From Shimia sp. Alg240-R146 (GTDB lineage: Bacteria > Pseudomonadota > Alphaproteobacteria > Rhodobacterales > Rhodobacteraceae), in the NCBI RefSeq assembly GCF_947331465.1, contig NZ_CAMZOK010000001.1:1-64000 (forward strand): a DNA stretch of 64,000 nt. The letters are read 5' to 3'. Each line of letters begins with the position of its first letter. Positions within the stretch are counted from its first letter, which is position 1. A program made the translations under genes and the position numbers. The notes beneath the pieces are model-generated. The model was not told the DNA's origin. It was given only the letters and a program-made list of their open reading frames with translations, and did no database searches. Shown here in pieces: positions 9,692 to 17,721 of this stretch.

Positions 9692-9952
9692 ATGTATGTG
9701 ACCGACATTCAAATCTCCAATCCGACGTATCGCCAGACCCTTGGCGAATTGTCTGCCGTTGTTTCGCTGAGCAGCGAAGAACGTGACGTGCAATTGCATT
9801 GTAACGTGCCCGCAGCCGAACAGCGCCGCGAAGGCGAAGGACGTCTGGCATTGATCCGCGAAGCTTTGCGCCAGATCAGCCGGATGCCGGAAATGCGCAC
9901 TGGCCGCGAAAAATTGTCGTTTGCACCCGGGTTGATGCCACTCGACAGCTGA
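9692..9952 (+). CDS. conserved hypothetical protein, 86 aa
   Basis: A soluble 86-residue protein starting MYVTDIQISNP, acidic and basic in alternation, without signal peptide or recognised motif. The ATG at 9692 is preceded by AAAAGGGG at good spacing. The coding frame has normal alphaproteobacterial codon bias. It is divergent from clpB and upstream of a membrane protein gene on the same strand, 45 bp away. Function unknown. A G9 tract and three CAGTG repeats lie upstream. Confidence 0.7.
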   Translation: MYVTDIQISNPTYRQTLGELSAVVSLSSEERDVQLHCNVPAAEQRREGEGRLALIREALRQISRMPEMRTGREKLSFAPGLMPLDS

Positions 9953-9997
9953 TTTGTGAGACTGGACAGTGCGCGTTCAAGCAGTGACACTGGCAAA

Positions 9998-10699
9998 ATG
10001 AGCACACTGTCCGATATCCGCGCGAGATCGAAATGGCGCGACATTCTTGAAGGCCAGCCGCAACATCTGGGGCTGGCTATTTTGTTGTCTGTGGGCGCCT
10101 GTTCCCTGCTGAGCCGTCCGGAAGATGCCCGCCGCTTTCTGTTGCTGACATCCGCAGACTGGGCCATCGTGTCGATTGCTCTCGCACTGTTTCATCAGGT
10201 TCTGGTCGCGGCGGTTTTCCGTCTGCAGCTTCATCGCGGCGTTCTTTCACGGCTATTTGGCGAGCGTGACCTGGCGACCTGGACCAAGGTATTTATGCCC
10301 TTCCTTATTGTCCGGCCGCTAACGATTATTGTGGCAGGCTGGGCCGACACCACATCGCTCAACGAACCCCGATGGGCAGAATGGTTGGTCGGCGCGGTGT
10401 TGCTTGGGCTGGCGGTGTGGGTGATGCATTCTGTGTTCACACATTTTACAATCCGCCGCGCAGTGGGCGGAGATCATTTCCGCGACGAGATCGCGGCCAT
10501 GCCAATCGTGCGCGAAGGGGCGTTCAAATACACCAGCAACGCCATGTACGGTGTGGCGTTTTTGGGGCTATGGGGCATCGCACTGTTGTTTGACAGTTGG
10601 AACGCGCTGGTGGTGGCGTTTTTTCAGCACTGCTATATCTGGGTGCACATGTATTGCACCGAAAAGCCCGACATGGAGTGGATCTACGGCAAGCGCTGA
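9998..10699 (+). CDS. membrane protein, PEMT/isoprenylcysteine methyltransferase-like fold
   Basis: About 233 residues with five or so hydrophobic helices. The C-terminal part, REGAFKYTSNAMYG followed by a helix and ending YCTEKPDMEWIYG, resembles the SAM-binding end of phospholipid/isoprenylcysteine methyltransferases (PEMT family), where an aromatic-glycine loop and acidic residues bind SAM. It may methylate a membrane lipid; this is inferred. The usual histidine of the GxxxxxRHPxY loop is not present (YTSNAMYG), so activity is uncertain. It lies upstream of pyrF. Confidence 0.55.
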   Translation: MSTLSDIRARSKWRDILEGQPQHLGLAILLSVGACSLLSRPEDARRFLLLTSADWAIVSIALALFHQVLVAAVFRLQLHRGVLSRLFGERDLATWTKVFMPFLIVRPLTIIVAGWADTTSLNEPRWAEWLVGAVLLGLAVWVMHSVFTHFTIRRAVGGDHFRDEIAAMPIVREGAFKYTSNAMYGVAFLGLWGIALLFDSWNALVVAFFQHCYIWVHMYCTEKPDMEWIYGKR

Positions 10700-10770
10700 G
10701 GGTTGCGGGTTGATCTTGAGGGCAGTATTGATCCGGCAATTTGCCCCACAGCCCGTATCGGAGAACCCCA

Positions 10771-11490
10771 ATGACCGCAGATGACCGCCTGATCGTCGCC
10801 CTTGATGTGCCCAATGCCCTTGAGGGGTTGAAGTTGGCCGAGACCCTTGGGGACACCGTGTCGTTTTACAAAATCGGACTGGGCATGTTGACCACCGGCG
10901 GGTTGGCGTTGGCCAATGAGTTGAAGGCGGAACACGGCAAACGCATCTTTCTGGACATGAAGCTGTTTGACATCGGCGCCACGGTTGAGGCCGCGGTGCG
11001 GGGGCTGGCGCAGTTCGATCTGGATTTTCTGACGGTGCATGGCGATCCGCATGTGGTGCAGGCCGCCAAACAGGGCGCGGCGGGCAGTGATATGAAAATC
11101 CTCGGGGTCACGATTTTGACGTCTCTGGACCGCGAAGATCTGGATGGGTGCCTGATCAAGGACGGCGCAGTTCAGGATCTGGTGATCGAACGCGCCGGAC
11201 TGGCGCTTGAGGCCGGTGCCGATGGCGTGATTGCCAGCCCGCAGGAAGCCGCACTGATCCGCGCGCTTCCGCAAGCACAAGACCGTTTGATTGTCACACC
11301 AGGCGTGCGGCCTGCTGGCGCTGCTTTGGGCGATCAGAAGCGGGTGGCAACACCGGCCAGCGCGGTGCGCGATGGCGCAGACCACATTGTGGTGGGCCGT
11401 CCGGTCTGGACGGCGGCAGACCCGCGCGCAGCTGCGCAGGCAATTGTTTCGGAGTTGTCTTCTGCGCAGGCGCAGCGCCCCAATCTCTGA
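10771..11490 (+). CDS. pyrF: PyrF, orotidine 5'-phosphate decarboxylase
   Basis: This 239-residue TIM-barrel enzyme makes UMP from OMP in pyrimidine synthesis. The start of the barrel DRLIVALDVP, the catalytic block FLDMKLFDIG (D62, K64, D67) and the phosphate-binding VTPGVRPAG near residue 185 are all visible. Length is typical. GGAGAA precedes the chosen ATG. Confidence 0.96.
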   Translation: MTADDRLIVALDVPNALEGLKLAETLGDTVSFYKIGLGMLTTGGLALANELKAEHGKRIFLDMKLFDIGATVEAAVRGLAQFDLDFLTVHGDPHVVQAAKQGAAGSDMKILGVTILTSLDREDLDGCLIKDGAVQDLVIERAGLALEAGADGVIASPQEAALIRALPQAQDRLIVTPGVRPAGAALGDQKRVATPASAVRDGADHIVVGRPVWTAADPRAAAQAIVSELSSAQAQRPNL

Positions 11491-11499
11491 TACCGCCTG

Positions 11500-11931
11500 T
11501 CAGCAGTTTGCAAGGTAGTCGGCCAAGCGCGCTTGGAAATGGGGAATGGCACGCGGATGGGTAAGGTACTCGTCCGGCGCCATCAAACGCCAACTCTGGC
11601 CTTCGTTGCCAAGCTGGATATCAGCCGCGATTGCCGCCGGAAGCTGTGCCGCAAAAAACCACGTGTGGTGGTCGATCCTGAAATAACGGCGCGCCCAGAT
11701 GAGCGACTTGGGGGAGAGTGCCAGCCCAAGCTCTTCTCGTGTTTCGCGCAACGTGCACGCCACAGCGTTCTCAGTACCTTCGCGACCGCCACCGGGGAAA
11801 TCCCAATGGTCCGGCCAAGGAATGGAGGGGATGTCATCGCGCAGAAGCGTTACGAGTTGGTCACCCGCAAAAATCAGCAACTTGGTGCCGCGAAACGCCG
11901 TGTCTGTCAAAGCTTGACCTGTTATACTCAT
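11500..11931 (-). CDS. Nudix hydrolase
   Basis: This protein of about 143 residues has a complete Nudix box, GGGREGTENAVACTLRETREELGL (pattern Gx5Ex7REUxEExGU). It would hydrolyse a nucleoside diphosphate linked to another moiety, with a divalent metal. The substrate cannot be deduced. The start is ATG at 11931 or an overlapping GTG three bases upstream. It is divergent from dinB, separated by about 25 bp, and convergent with pyrF. Confidence 0.88.
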   Translation of the reverse strand: MSITGQALTDTAFRGTKLLIFAGDQLVTLLRDDIPSIPWPDHWDFPGGGREGTENAVACTLRETREELGLALSPKSLIWARRYFRIDHHTWFFAAQLPAAIAADIQLGNEGQSWRLMAPDEYLTHPRAIPHFQARLADYLANC

Positions 11932-11956
11932 CACTCAATCACTTGCGTAAAAATGT

Positions 11957-13210
11957 ATGCCGTCACTGTGCCGCGACTGTCTTAAGACTCTAGAAACCGG
12001 ACCGCGCTGTGAGCGGTGCGGCAGCATGCGCGTGGTTAGTCACCCCGAACTGTTCACACTCTCTATAGCGCATATGGACTGTGATGCCTTTTATGCAAGC
12101 GTTGAAAAACGCGATAACCCCGAGTTGGTAGACAAGCCGGTGATTATTGGCGGCGGCAAACGCGGTGTTGTGTCGACGGCCTGCTATGTGGCGCGCATTC
12201 GCGGTGTGCGCTCGGCCATGCCGATGTTTCAGGCGCTCAAGCTGTGCCCGGATGCCGTGGTGATCAAGCCGCGGATGTCGGTCTATGTCGAGATCAGCCG
12301 AGAAATTCGCAAGCTGATGGACGAGATGACACCGGTGATTGAGCCTTTGTCGCTGGATGAGGCTTTTATGGACCTGTCCGGCACGGAGCGGCTTCATGGG
12401 GCACCGCCGGCGGTCATGCTGGCGCGGCTGACCAAACGGATGAAAGACGAGTTGGGCATCACCGGATCAATCGGGCTGAGCCACAACAAGTTTCTTGCCA
12501 AGGTGGCCAGCGATTTGGACAAGCCTCGCGGGTTTTCGGTGATTGGCGAGGCTGAAACCGCGGACTTTCTGCGTGACAAGCCCGTGCGCCTGATCTGGGG
12601 CATTGGGCCGGTGGCGCAAGAAAGCCTTGATCGCGCGGGCATACGCACGTTCACCGATCTGCTGCGGTGGGAGCAGGACGATTTGATCGCGCGTTTTGGC
12701 AACATGGGCTATCGGCTCTGGCATTTGGCGCGTGGGCAAGACAAGCGACGCGTTGCTACCAATGCCCCAATGAAAAGCATCAGCAACGAGACCACGTTTT
12801 TTGAGGATACAGCAAACCCGGATGTGCTGGATGGACATATCTGGCGGTTGGCGGAGAAAGTCTCGGACCGTGCCAAGGCCAAAGATCTGGCAGGGCGGGT
12901 GGTGACGCTCAAGCTTAAACGCGCCAATCACAGCGCGATCAGCCGTCGGCTTAGTTTGCGGGATGCAACGCAGATGGCCGACACCGTGTATCGCACCGCG
13001 CGGGGATTATTTGAACAGGTTGGGGATCAGGGGCCATACCGATTGATCGGGGTCGGGCTGGCCGATTTGGTGCCCGCTGAGCGTGCCGATCTGTCCGGCG
13101 ACCTGCTGGATCCTCAGGCGGGTCAGCGCGCCAAGGCCGAACGCGCGACCGATGAAATTCGCAAACGGTTCGGCTCGGATGCGATTCTCAAGGGGCGGTC
13201 GATGCGATGA
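11957..13210 (+). CDS. dinB: DNA polymerase IV (DinB) with N-terminal zinc-ribbon extension
   Basis: This 417-residue Y-family translesion polymerase has the catalytic block AHMDCDAFYASVE (D41 region), steric gate neighbourhood and PLSLDEAFMDLS near 140, then helix-hairpin-helix and little-finger domains. A 30-residue N-terminal extension carries two CxxC pairs (C5/C8 and C18/C21) absent from E. coli DinB and probably binds zinc. No GTTC-N7-GTTC type LexA site was seen just upstream. A GNAT gene follows 9 bp downstream. Confidence 0.93.
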   Translation: MPSLCRDCLKTLETGPRCERCGSMRVVSHPELFTLSIAHMDCDAFYASVEKRDNPELVDKPVIIGGGKRGVVSTACYVARIRGVRSAMPMFQALKLCPDAVVIKPRMSVYVEISREIRKLMDEMTPVIEPLSLDEAFMDLSGTERLHGAPPAVMLARLTKRMKDELGITGSIGLSHNKFLAKVASDLDKPRGFSVIGEAETADFLRDKPVRLIWGIGPVAQESLDRAGIRTFTDLLRWEQDDLIARFGNMGYRLWHLARGQDKRRVATNAPMKSISNETTFFEDTANPDVLDGHIWRLAEKVSDRAKAKDLAGRVVTLKLKRANHSAISRRLSLRDATQMADTVYRTARGLFEQVGDQGPYRLIGVGLADLVPAERADLSGDLLDPQAGQRAKAERATDEIRKRFGSDAILKGRSMR

Positions 13211-13219
13211 GAGCTTATT

Positions 13220-13684
13220 GTGACTGATTGCACTCTTCGCCCTGCCCGCCCGGACGACGTCACCCATCTATGTGCGCTTGCACAGGAGGTGATCCGGATC
13301 CGATACACGCCCTTTCTGGGGCAGGAGATGGTCGAAGGCTACATCAACAGCGGCGACGCAGATGGCGAGATTACGCAAAACCTGAACCACCTTATCGTAG
13401 CCGAAGTCGAAGACGTCATTCTTGGGTTTGTGGTCTGTTTCGACGACCTGGTGCACCTGCTGATGACGCGGCTGGACCAACAGCGCAATGGCGTGGGGTC
13501 ACAACTTTTGGCCCATGCTGAAGATGCAATTGCGGTGCGCGGATATAGATCTGCGAGACTGGAGACCTTCACAGCCAATTCTCAAGCCCGGCAGTTTTAC
13601 GACAAGGCCGGGTGGCAAGAGATTCGGTTTGGCGAAGTCGAGGGCCTTGGCGTGCCATTGGTTTTTTTGGAAAAGGACCTGTGA
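13220..13684 (+). CDS. GNAT-family N-acetyltransferase
   Basis: This 154-residue protein begins with GTG. The fold is recognisable from CTLRPARPDDVTHL at the N-terminus, the acetyl-CoA binding segment LDQQRNGVGSQLLAHAE (motif A, QxxGxG/A related) and the ending NSQARQFYDKAGWQE typical of GNATs. The acceptor substrate is unknown. It follows dinB by 9 bp and is likely co-transcribed. Confidence 0.88.
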   Translation: MTDCTLRPARPDDVTHLCALAQEVIRIRYTPFLGQEMVEGYINSGDADGEITQNLNHLIVAEVEDVILGFVVCFDDLVHLLMTRLDQQRNGVGSQLLAHAEDAIAVRGYRSARLETFTANSQARQFYDKAGWQEIRFGEVEGLGVPLVFLEKDL

Positions 13685-13702
13685 TTTGACCCCTGCCCCA
13701 AC

Positions 13703-14653
13703 TTAATCCGGAACCATGCCTTCGGGCCAGCTTCGGGCATATTGCGAAATACACAACAACACATCCGCACCCGGCAGGATCGCACGCACGTTTGCCAGCA
13801 TTTCGAGATTAAGGCGGTCGACCTCTTCTGCTGCGATGGGCTGTTGCGGATTATAGTACACACTCACCGTATATGTCCGCCCAAGCTTGACCACGGACAC
13901 ATCCAGCACCGCACCTGGCAAATTGGCTGTGCTAGGGCGTAAGGCGCGGCGCACCTTTGCATAGATTTCAGGCTTTGCAGTAACGCCAAGCAACTCTCCC
14001 ATACCCGACCCAAGATCACGCCACACCTGACCAACGGCCAACAAACACAAGAAGAACACCACAATAGAATCGCCGATTGGGGCAATCGGCGCGAGCACCC
14101 CATCACCGTAAAAATAGATAATGCCGAGACCAACTGCCGTACCAACGGTCAGCCCGCCATCTATGAAGGCCGCTTTGGATTCCAGTTTGAGGATTTCGCT
14201 GACCTTGCCGGTCTTGGTCCAAGTGCGAGTGTGGACAAACCACAGTGCGAAACAGGTCACACTGATCACAAGGAAATAGATAAGCATCGGCTCATAGTTC
14301 AGTTCTGCAATTGGCGCCCCGTTCAGGTAATTAACAATATTCATCACCGCAGATCCGGCTGCAAACAAGATCAGACCAATCAAAGAAAGCGAGCGGAAGG
14401 TCACAAACACCGCCTCATCCGCCGCATAACCAAGAGGGCGAAACCGATCCGGCGCCGCGCCCGTGTTCTGGCCAATCTTGCGCCCGATCAGTGCCGACAC
14501 CAAAGCGATGATCGAAAACATGCCATCCATCAGAATTGCCGTGGAATTGGACAGAATGGCCGCCAAAATGCCGGAAGCCCCCATGAAAAGACTTCCCACC
14601 ATTGCCATCGTCATCGAACGGGCTTCTAGGCTTTTTACAGTTTTACTGTCCAT
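13703..14653 (-). CDS. cation diffusion facilitator (CDF) family metal transporter
   Basis: This inner-membrane protein of about 316 residues has six predicted helices and a cytoplasmic C-terminal domain. Metal-site aspartates are visible in ILMDGMFS (helix 2) and AAFIDGGLTVG (helix 5), as in CDF proton/metal antiporters that export Zn, Fe or Mn. The DxxxS/DxxxT variants make the specificity unclear. The chosen ATG at 14653 has GGAGG seven bases upstream. Confidence 0.85.
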   Translation of the reverse strand: MDSKTVKSLEARSMTMAMVGSLFMGASGILAAILSNSTAILMDGMFSIIALVSALIGRKIGQNTGAAPDRFRPLGYAADEAVFVTFRSLSLIGLILFAAGSAVMNIVNYLNGAPIAELNYEPMLIYFLVISVTCFALWFVHTRTWTKTGKVSEILKLESKAAFIDGGLTVGTAVGLGIIYFYGDGVLAPIAPIGDSIVVFFLCLLAVGQVWRDLGSGMGELLGVTAKPEIYAKVRRALRPSTANLPGAVLDVSVVKLGRTYTVSVYYNPQQPIAAEEVDRLNLEMLANVRAILPGADVLLCISQYARSWPEGMVPD

Positions 14654-14739
14654 TGGAGCGCCTCCATTGTGTGGTTTCCGAACGCTAAGCAACGTACCCC
14701 TTTTTGTCAGCGACGCAGCGCTCAGAAAGGTGCTGATAG

Positions 14740-15606
14740 TTATTCCGCAGCCAAAGGCAGTCCATGCGTAGGGCGCCCAATGGCCGCAACGTCCGCGATC
14801 ACCTTTGCCAGGCGCGCCTTGAGCGGCTCGAAACCCTCATGCGGGGTGATAGTGGCCTCGTCCATATAAAGCGAACGGTCGATTTCCACTTGAATGGCGT
14901 GTTGCCCACGCGCGGGGCGCCCATAGGTCTGGGTTACATACGCACCCGCAAACGGAGAGTTACGCGCCACTGCAAAGCCCTCGGCCTCAAAGGCTGCGGT
15001 GATTTCATCGACTATTTCGCAATGCGCCGCAGCGCCAAACCGATCCCCGAGCACAATTTCCGGGCGTCGCGTGCCCGGGCGCAGGGAGGCATCGACTGCC
15101 TCGCGTGGCATGGAATGACAATCCACCAGAATCGCTTTGCCAAAGGCAGCACGGGACTCATTCAGCAGCGATTGCAGAGCCTCGTGATACGGTCGCCAAA
15201 AGCTGTCGATACGTTCACCGGCTTCGGCGCGTGTCATTTTACCATAATAAATAGGGCGCCCATTGGCCACGACCCGGGGAATCACACCAAGGCCGGACGC
15301 AACGCGTGGGTTGTGGTTGAATTTGCGCACTCCTTCGATCACCGCAGGGTCAAGTTCATCCGCAGCGCGGTTCAAATCGAGAAAGGCGCGCGGCGCGTGG
15401 GCGACAAGAAGCGGCGCACCAAAGGCAGGCGCACAGTCAAACAAGTCATCGACAAAAGCATCTTCGGAAGACCGAATGGTGTGGCCATCCAGAAGCGACT
15501 GACTGACGAACCAATCCGGGTATTGGTTGCCGCTGTGCGGAGAAGCAAAAACCACCGCGGAATCGCGGGTATTAGGCGCATTAACTGTAAACGGGGCTTG
15601 TTGCAT
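14740..15606 (-). CDS. N-formylglutamate amidohydrolase family protein
   Basis: This 288-residue protein contains FASPHSGNQYPDWF at the N-terminus, LVDCHSMPRE, and the later EIDRSLYMDE typical of N-formylglutamate deformylase. The family hydrolyses N-formyl-L-glutamate in histidine degradation, but no hut genes are adjacent. The ATG at 15606 is preceded by AGGAG; the frame also allows an overlapping upstream GTG. Located next to the divergent tRNA-Val. Confidence 0.87.
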   Translation of the reverse strand: MQQAPFTVNAPNTRDSAVVFASPHSGNQYPDWFVSQSLLDGHTIRSSEDAFVDDLFDCAPAFGAPLLVAHAPRAFLDLNRAADELDPAVIEGVRKFNHNPRVASGLGVIPRVVANGRPIYYGKMTRAEAGERIDSFWRPYHEALQSLLNESRAAFGKAILVDCHSMPREAVDASLRPGTRRPEIVLGDRFGAAAHCEIVDEITAAFEAEGFAVARNSPFAGAYVTQTYGRPARGQHAIQVEIDRSLYMDEATITPHEGFEPLKARLAKVIADVAAIGRPTHGLPLAAE

Positions 15607-15658
15607 TGCGTCTCCTGTCACAAAAATATAGGCACAAAAATATATGGGCCGAAAGCCC

Positions 15659-15687
15659 TTGATCCCCCCGCCGACTCCTTTTATAGA
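15659..15687 (+). promoter_or_regulatory. sigma-70 type promoter of tRNA-Val
   Basis: TTGATC (15659-15664), 17-base spacer, TATAGA (15682-15687). It lies about 60 bp upstream of the tRNA. A GCGCGG-T6-CCGCGC hairpin (15699-15716) sits in the leader. Confidence 0.6.
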
Positions 15688-15750
15688 CCCCGCTACCGGC
15701 GCGGTTTTTTCCGCGCCCCCTTTTGTTGGGGGGCCTGGAATGTGTCGGAT

Positions 15751-15825
15751 GGGTGATTAGCTCAGCGGTAGAGCACTTCGTTGACATCGAAGGGGTCACT
15801 GGTTCGATCCCAGTATCGCCCACCA
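15751..15825 (+). tRNA. tRNA-Val (anticodon GAC)
   Basis: A full cloverleaf: acceptor GGGTGAT/ATCGCCC, D-arm GCTCAGCGGTAGAGC, anticodon stem CTTCG/CGAAG with loop TTGACAT, T-arm ACTGG-TTCGATC-CCAGT, and an encoded CCA end. The anticodon GAC reads GTC and GTT valine codons. Length 75 including CCA. Confidence 0.97.
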
Positions 15826-15904
15826 TGAATTCACCGCTTTGGCCGAGGTCGAAGCACCCGCAACCCAGAGGCGCACGCCGCGCCGCGACATGAGGATAAA
15901 GGCT

Positions 15905-16030
15905 ATGAAAGTCAAAAACTCGCTCCGTTCGCTCAAGAACCGGCACCGCGACTGCCGCATTGTGCGCCGCAAGGGCCGTGTATACGTGATCAACAAGACC
16001 CAGCGTCGTTTTAAAGCGCGTCAGGGCTGA
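15905..16030 (+). CDS. rpmJ: ribosomal protein L36 (bL36), zinc-free type
   Basis: This 41-residue protein starts [17 protein letters not shown] and contains [14 protein letters not shown], the L36 core. It has only one cysteine, so it lacks the four zinc ligands of classical L36 and belongs to the YkgO-like C-minus form, slightly longer than 38 residues. AGGATAAAGG precedes the ATG. It lies 80 bp after tRNA-Val and ends at a strong terminator. Confidence 0.95.
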   Translation: MKVKNSLRSLKNRHRDCRIVRRKGRVYVINKTQRRFKARQG

Positions 16031-16072
16031 TTGACTGGGCCTTACGGCCCGTCTGATCGCTGAGCTGAAGAG

Positions 16073-16094
16073 CCGCCCCGTGGGGCGGTTTTTT
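16073..16094 (+). terminator. Rho-independent terminator after rpmJ
   Basis: Perfect stem CCGCCCC/GGGGCGG with a two-base loop, followed by six T residues. Confidence 0.9.
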
Positions 16095-16109
16095 GCGTTT
16101 GGCAAAAGC

Positions 16110-16409
16110 TTAGCGGTCGCTGCCCACCTGTTTGCTGATCGCGCGTTCGATTTGAATGAATGTACTTTCGGTGATGAAGCCGGGCTGTGTCTCGGATTCC
16201 GGCGGAACGTAGACGGGGCCAAAACCAGCGCGATGGGCACGTCGGCTGCGTGTCGAAAAGCGGAAGCATCGACGCGACCCTTCGGCCCAACAGGTGCGGC
16301 CATCCACCAAGGGAATCAATCGCTGGGATTGCGCCAAAGAAGCCGTTGGCAGAACGGGGACAGCCAGAGCGGCAATCATAAGCAGGGTTGAGAGGCGTTT
16401 CAGGGACAT
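16110..16409 (-). CDS. small secreted two-cysteine protein (paralogue 1)
   Basis: This 99-residue protein has a signal peptide ending near ASLAQS. The mature part reads RLIPLVDGRTCW...RCFR...RAGFG...PGFITES.FI.IERAISKQVG, sharing that block with the next gene. The two conserved cysteines probably form a disulfide in the periplasm. Family unknown. It lies downstream of and convergent with rpmJ, sharing the same strand as its paralogue, 80 bp apart. Confidence 0.75.
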   Translation of the reverse strand: MSLKRLSTLLMIAALAVPVLPTASLAQSQRLIPLVDGRTCWAEGSRRCFRFSTRSRRAHRAGFGPVYVPPESETQPGFITESTFIQIERAISKQVGSDR

Positions 16410-16489
16410 CGAAAATACCTTTGGTGGTTACGCCTTCAGGTTACGGCTGAAGCACCAAAAGAGTCCAAACACGAAGCGATGAGGTATAC

Positions 16490-16783
16490 TCAACGCCCGA
16501 AGGCCTGCCCACCGACCTGCTTACTGATGGCACGCTCAATGGCGATGAAGCCGCTTTCGGTGATGAAGCCGGGCTTCACTTCCAAATTGGCCGGCACCCG
16601 CGCATTGCCAAACCCCGCCCGCGTGGCGACGTAGCGACTCTCGTTGTAGCGAAAGCAGCGGTTTGACGTTTCCGACCAGCAGGTGCGTCCGTCAACCAAG
16701 GGAATCAGACGCTCCTGCTGCGCATTGGCAGGCATAGGGGCGGCGAAAACAGAAACGGCAACAACGAAAGACAGGCGGGACAT
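16490..16783 (-). CDS. small secreted two-cysteine protein (paralogue 2)
   Basis: This 97-residue protein has a signal peptide ending near PANAQQ. It repeats the block of its neighbour: RLIPLVDGRTCW, RCFR, RAGFG, KPGFITESGFIAIERAISKQVGG. The pair is an old tandem duplication; the N-terminal signal and the middle segment have diverged while the C-terminal 25 residues are nearly fixed. No known domain recognised. AAAGGAG lies upstream of the ATG. Confidence 0.78.
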   Translation of the reverse strand: MSRLSFVVAVSVFAAPMPANAQQERLIPLVDGRTCWSETSNRCFRYNESRYVATRAGFGNARVPANLEVKPGFITESGFIAIERAISKQVGGQAFGR

Positions 16784-16945
16784 AAAAGGCTCCTTTGGAG
16801 GGAACAGGCATGGGCTGTTTGCATGACACGCAGAGATTAGCTGCGGATGGCTCCGAGGTCTACTTTGCGGAAAATGACGGAAATTGAATGGGCGTCTGCG
16901 ATGCGGGGCAGAGCTGAAAATCGATTGGAAATTGAAAAGGCGATA

Positions 16946-17371
16946 TTATCGGATGGCGACGTTAAGCAGCTCATCTATTGACTTTGCCTTAATTTCCATC
17001 GCCTTCAACATTTCACCCTCGGACCGAAACAAACCTACTTTCAGGTTGTCGACCTCAATTTGCACACGTCTGAAGTGCTCCTGAGCCAAGTCGAAACCAA
17101 GATCTGTTGGAGCGAAAATGAAGTGCGACGTTTGTTCTGCATTGATCTCGTAATACGCGGTAGATCTCAGCGTTTGCGCATCCAAACTCTCAACATCTAA
17201 ATCCGTGCCCTCTACCGCTGAGAGGTCGGTCACTTCTAGCATTCCTGGCGCAAAATCAGGGTGTTCAAGCGTGTTAAACGTTGCTTGCTCTAGTTCTCGG
17301 GTATCCACAAAGCCCCAAAACTTAGTGTAAACTAAGTTCAACTCTTTATGCACCAACACCTGAAAGCTCAT
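16946..17371 (-). CDS. conserved hypothetical protein, possibly STAS/SpoIIAA-like
   Basis: A soluble 141-residue protein beginning MSFQVLVHKELNLVYTKFWGFVDTREL. The alternating hydrophobic strands, a central DLSAVEGTDLDVESL and a C-terminal amphipathic EIKAKSIDELL recall SpoIIAA/STAS-like folds, but no key motif (for example a phosphorylatable serine) can be assigned. It has lower GC content than its neighbours, suggesting less typical origin. Stands alone, about 160 bp from the secreted pair. Confidence 0.6.
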   Translation of the reverse strand: MSFQVLVHKELNLVYTKFWGFVDTRELEQATFNTLEHPDFAPGMLEVTDLSAVEGTDLDVESLDAQTLRSTAYYEINAEQTSHFIFAPTDLGFDLAQEHFRRVQIEVDNLKVGLFRSEGEMLKAMEIKAKSIDELLNVAIR

Positions 17372-17721
17372 GTGAAGATGGAATGTTTAACGCAGCAATT
17401 CGTCAACCCCTAAATGTCTCTGATTTGGGTCGATGCTGTAACAAGCCACTTTGCGCTTTTCGCCGTCGTTCGGCGCAGTTGCCAACTTGGTCCGCTATCG
17501 GGCGCTGTCGGTAACGTTGCAAACCTCACTTCCTGCGCGTTGCCAGCATTGATTGAGCGCGCACCATTTTGCAGAGTTGGGCTCAAGGCCGTCGTTCGCG
17601 GCGTGGGCCTTTCGCATCAGCTTTCCAGCAAAACCGCCGCTGCCAAACAAAAAGACCCGCCCAAACTAGGGCGGGCCAAGTGACGACATGGTCATGCGCC
17701 ATGCCGCGCAACGGAAAATCC
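17372..17721. other. intergenic region without recognisable gene
   Basis: About 350 bp. A frame from 17414 to 17683 is open on the plus strand, but its product is low-complexity in a way typical of chance and no Shine-Dalgarno precedes it. The region ends in the terminator of the PaaK-like gene. Confidence 0.5.
17649..17675 (-). terminator. Rho-independent terminator of cluster A
   Basis: On the minus strand the stem CCCGCCC/GGGCGGG with a six-base loop is followed by TCTTTTTG. It lies about 45 bp after the stop of the PaaK-like ligase gene. Confidence 0.85.

Noticed and set aside
15699-15716. GCGCGG-T6-CCGCGC hairpin before tRNA-Val as a terminator
   Set aside because: The T residues are in the loop, not after the stem; it lies inside the tRNA leader.
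17414-17683. Possible 89-residue gene
   Set aside because: No ribosome site, unremarkable composition, and its end overlaps a terminator.
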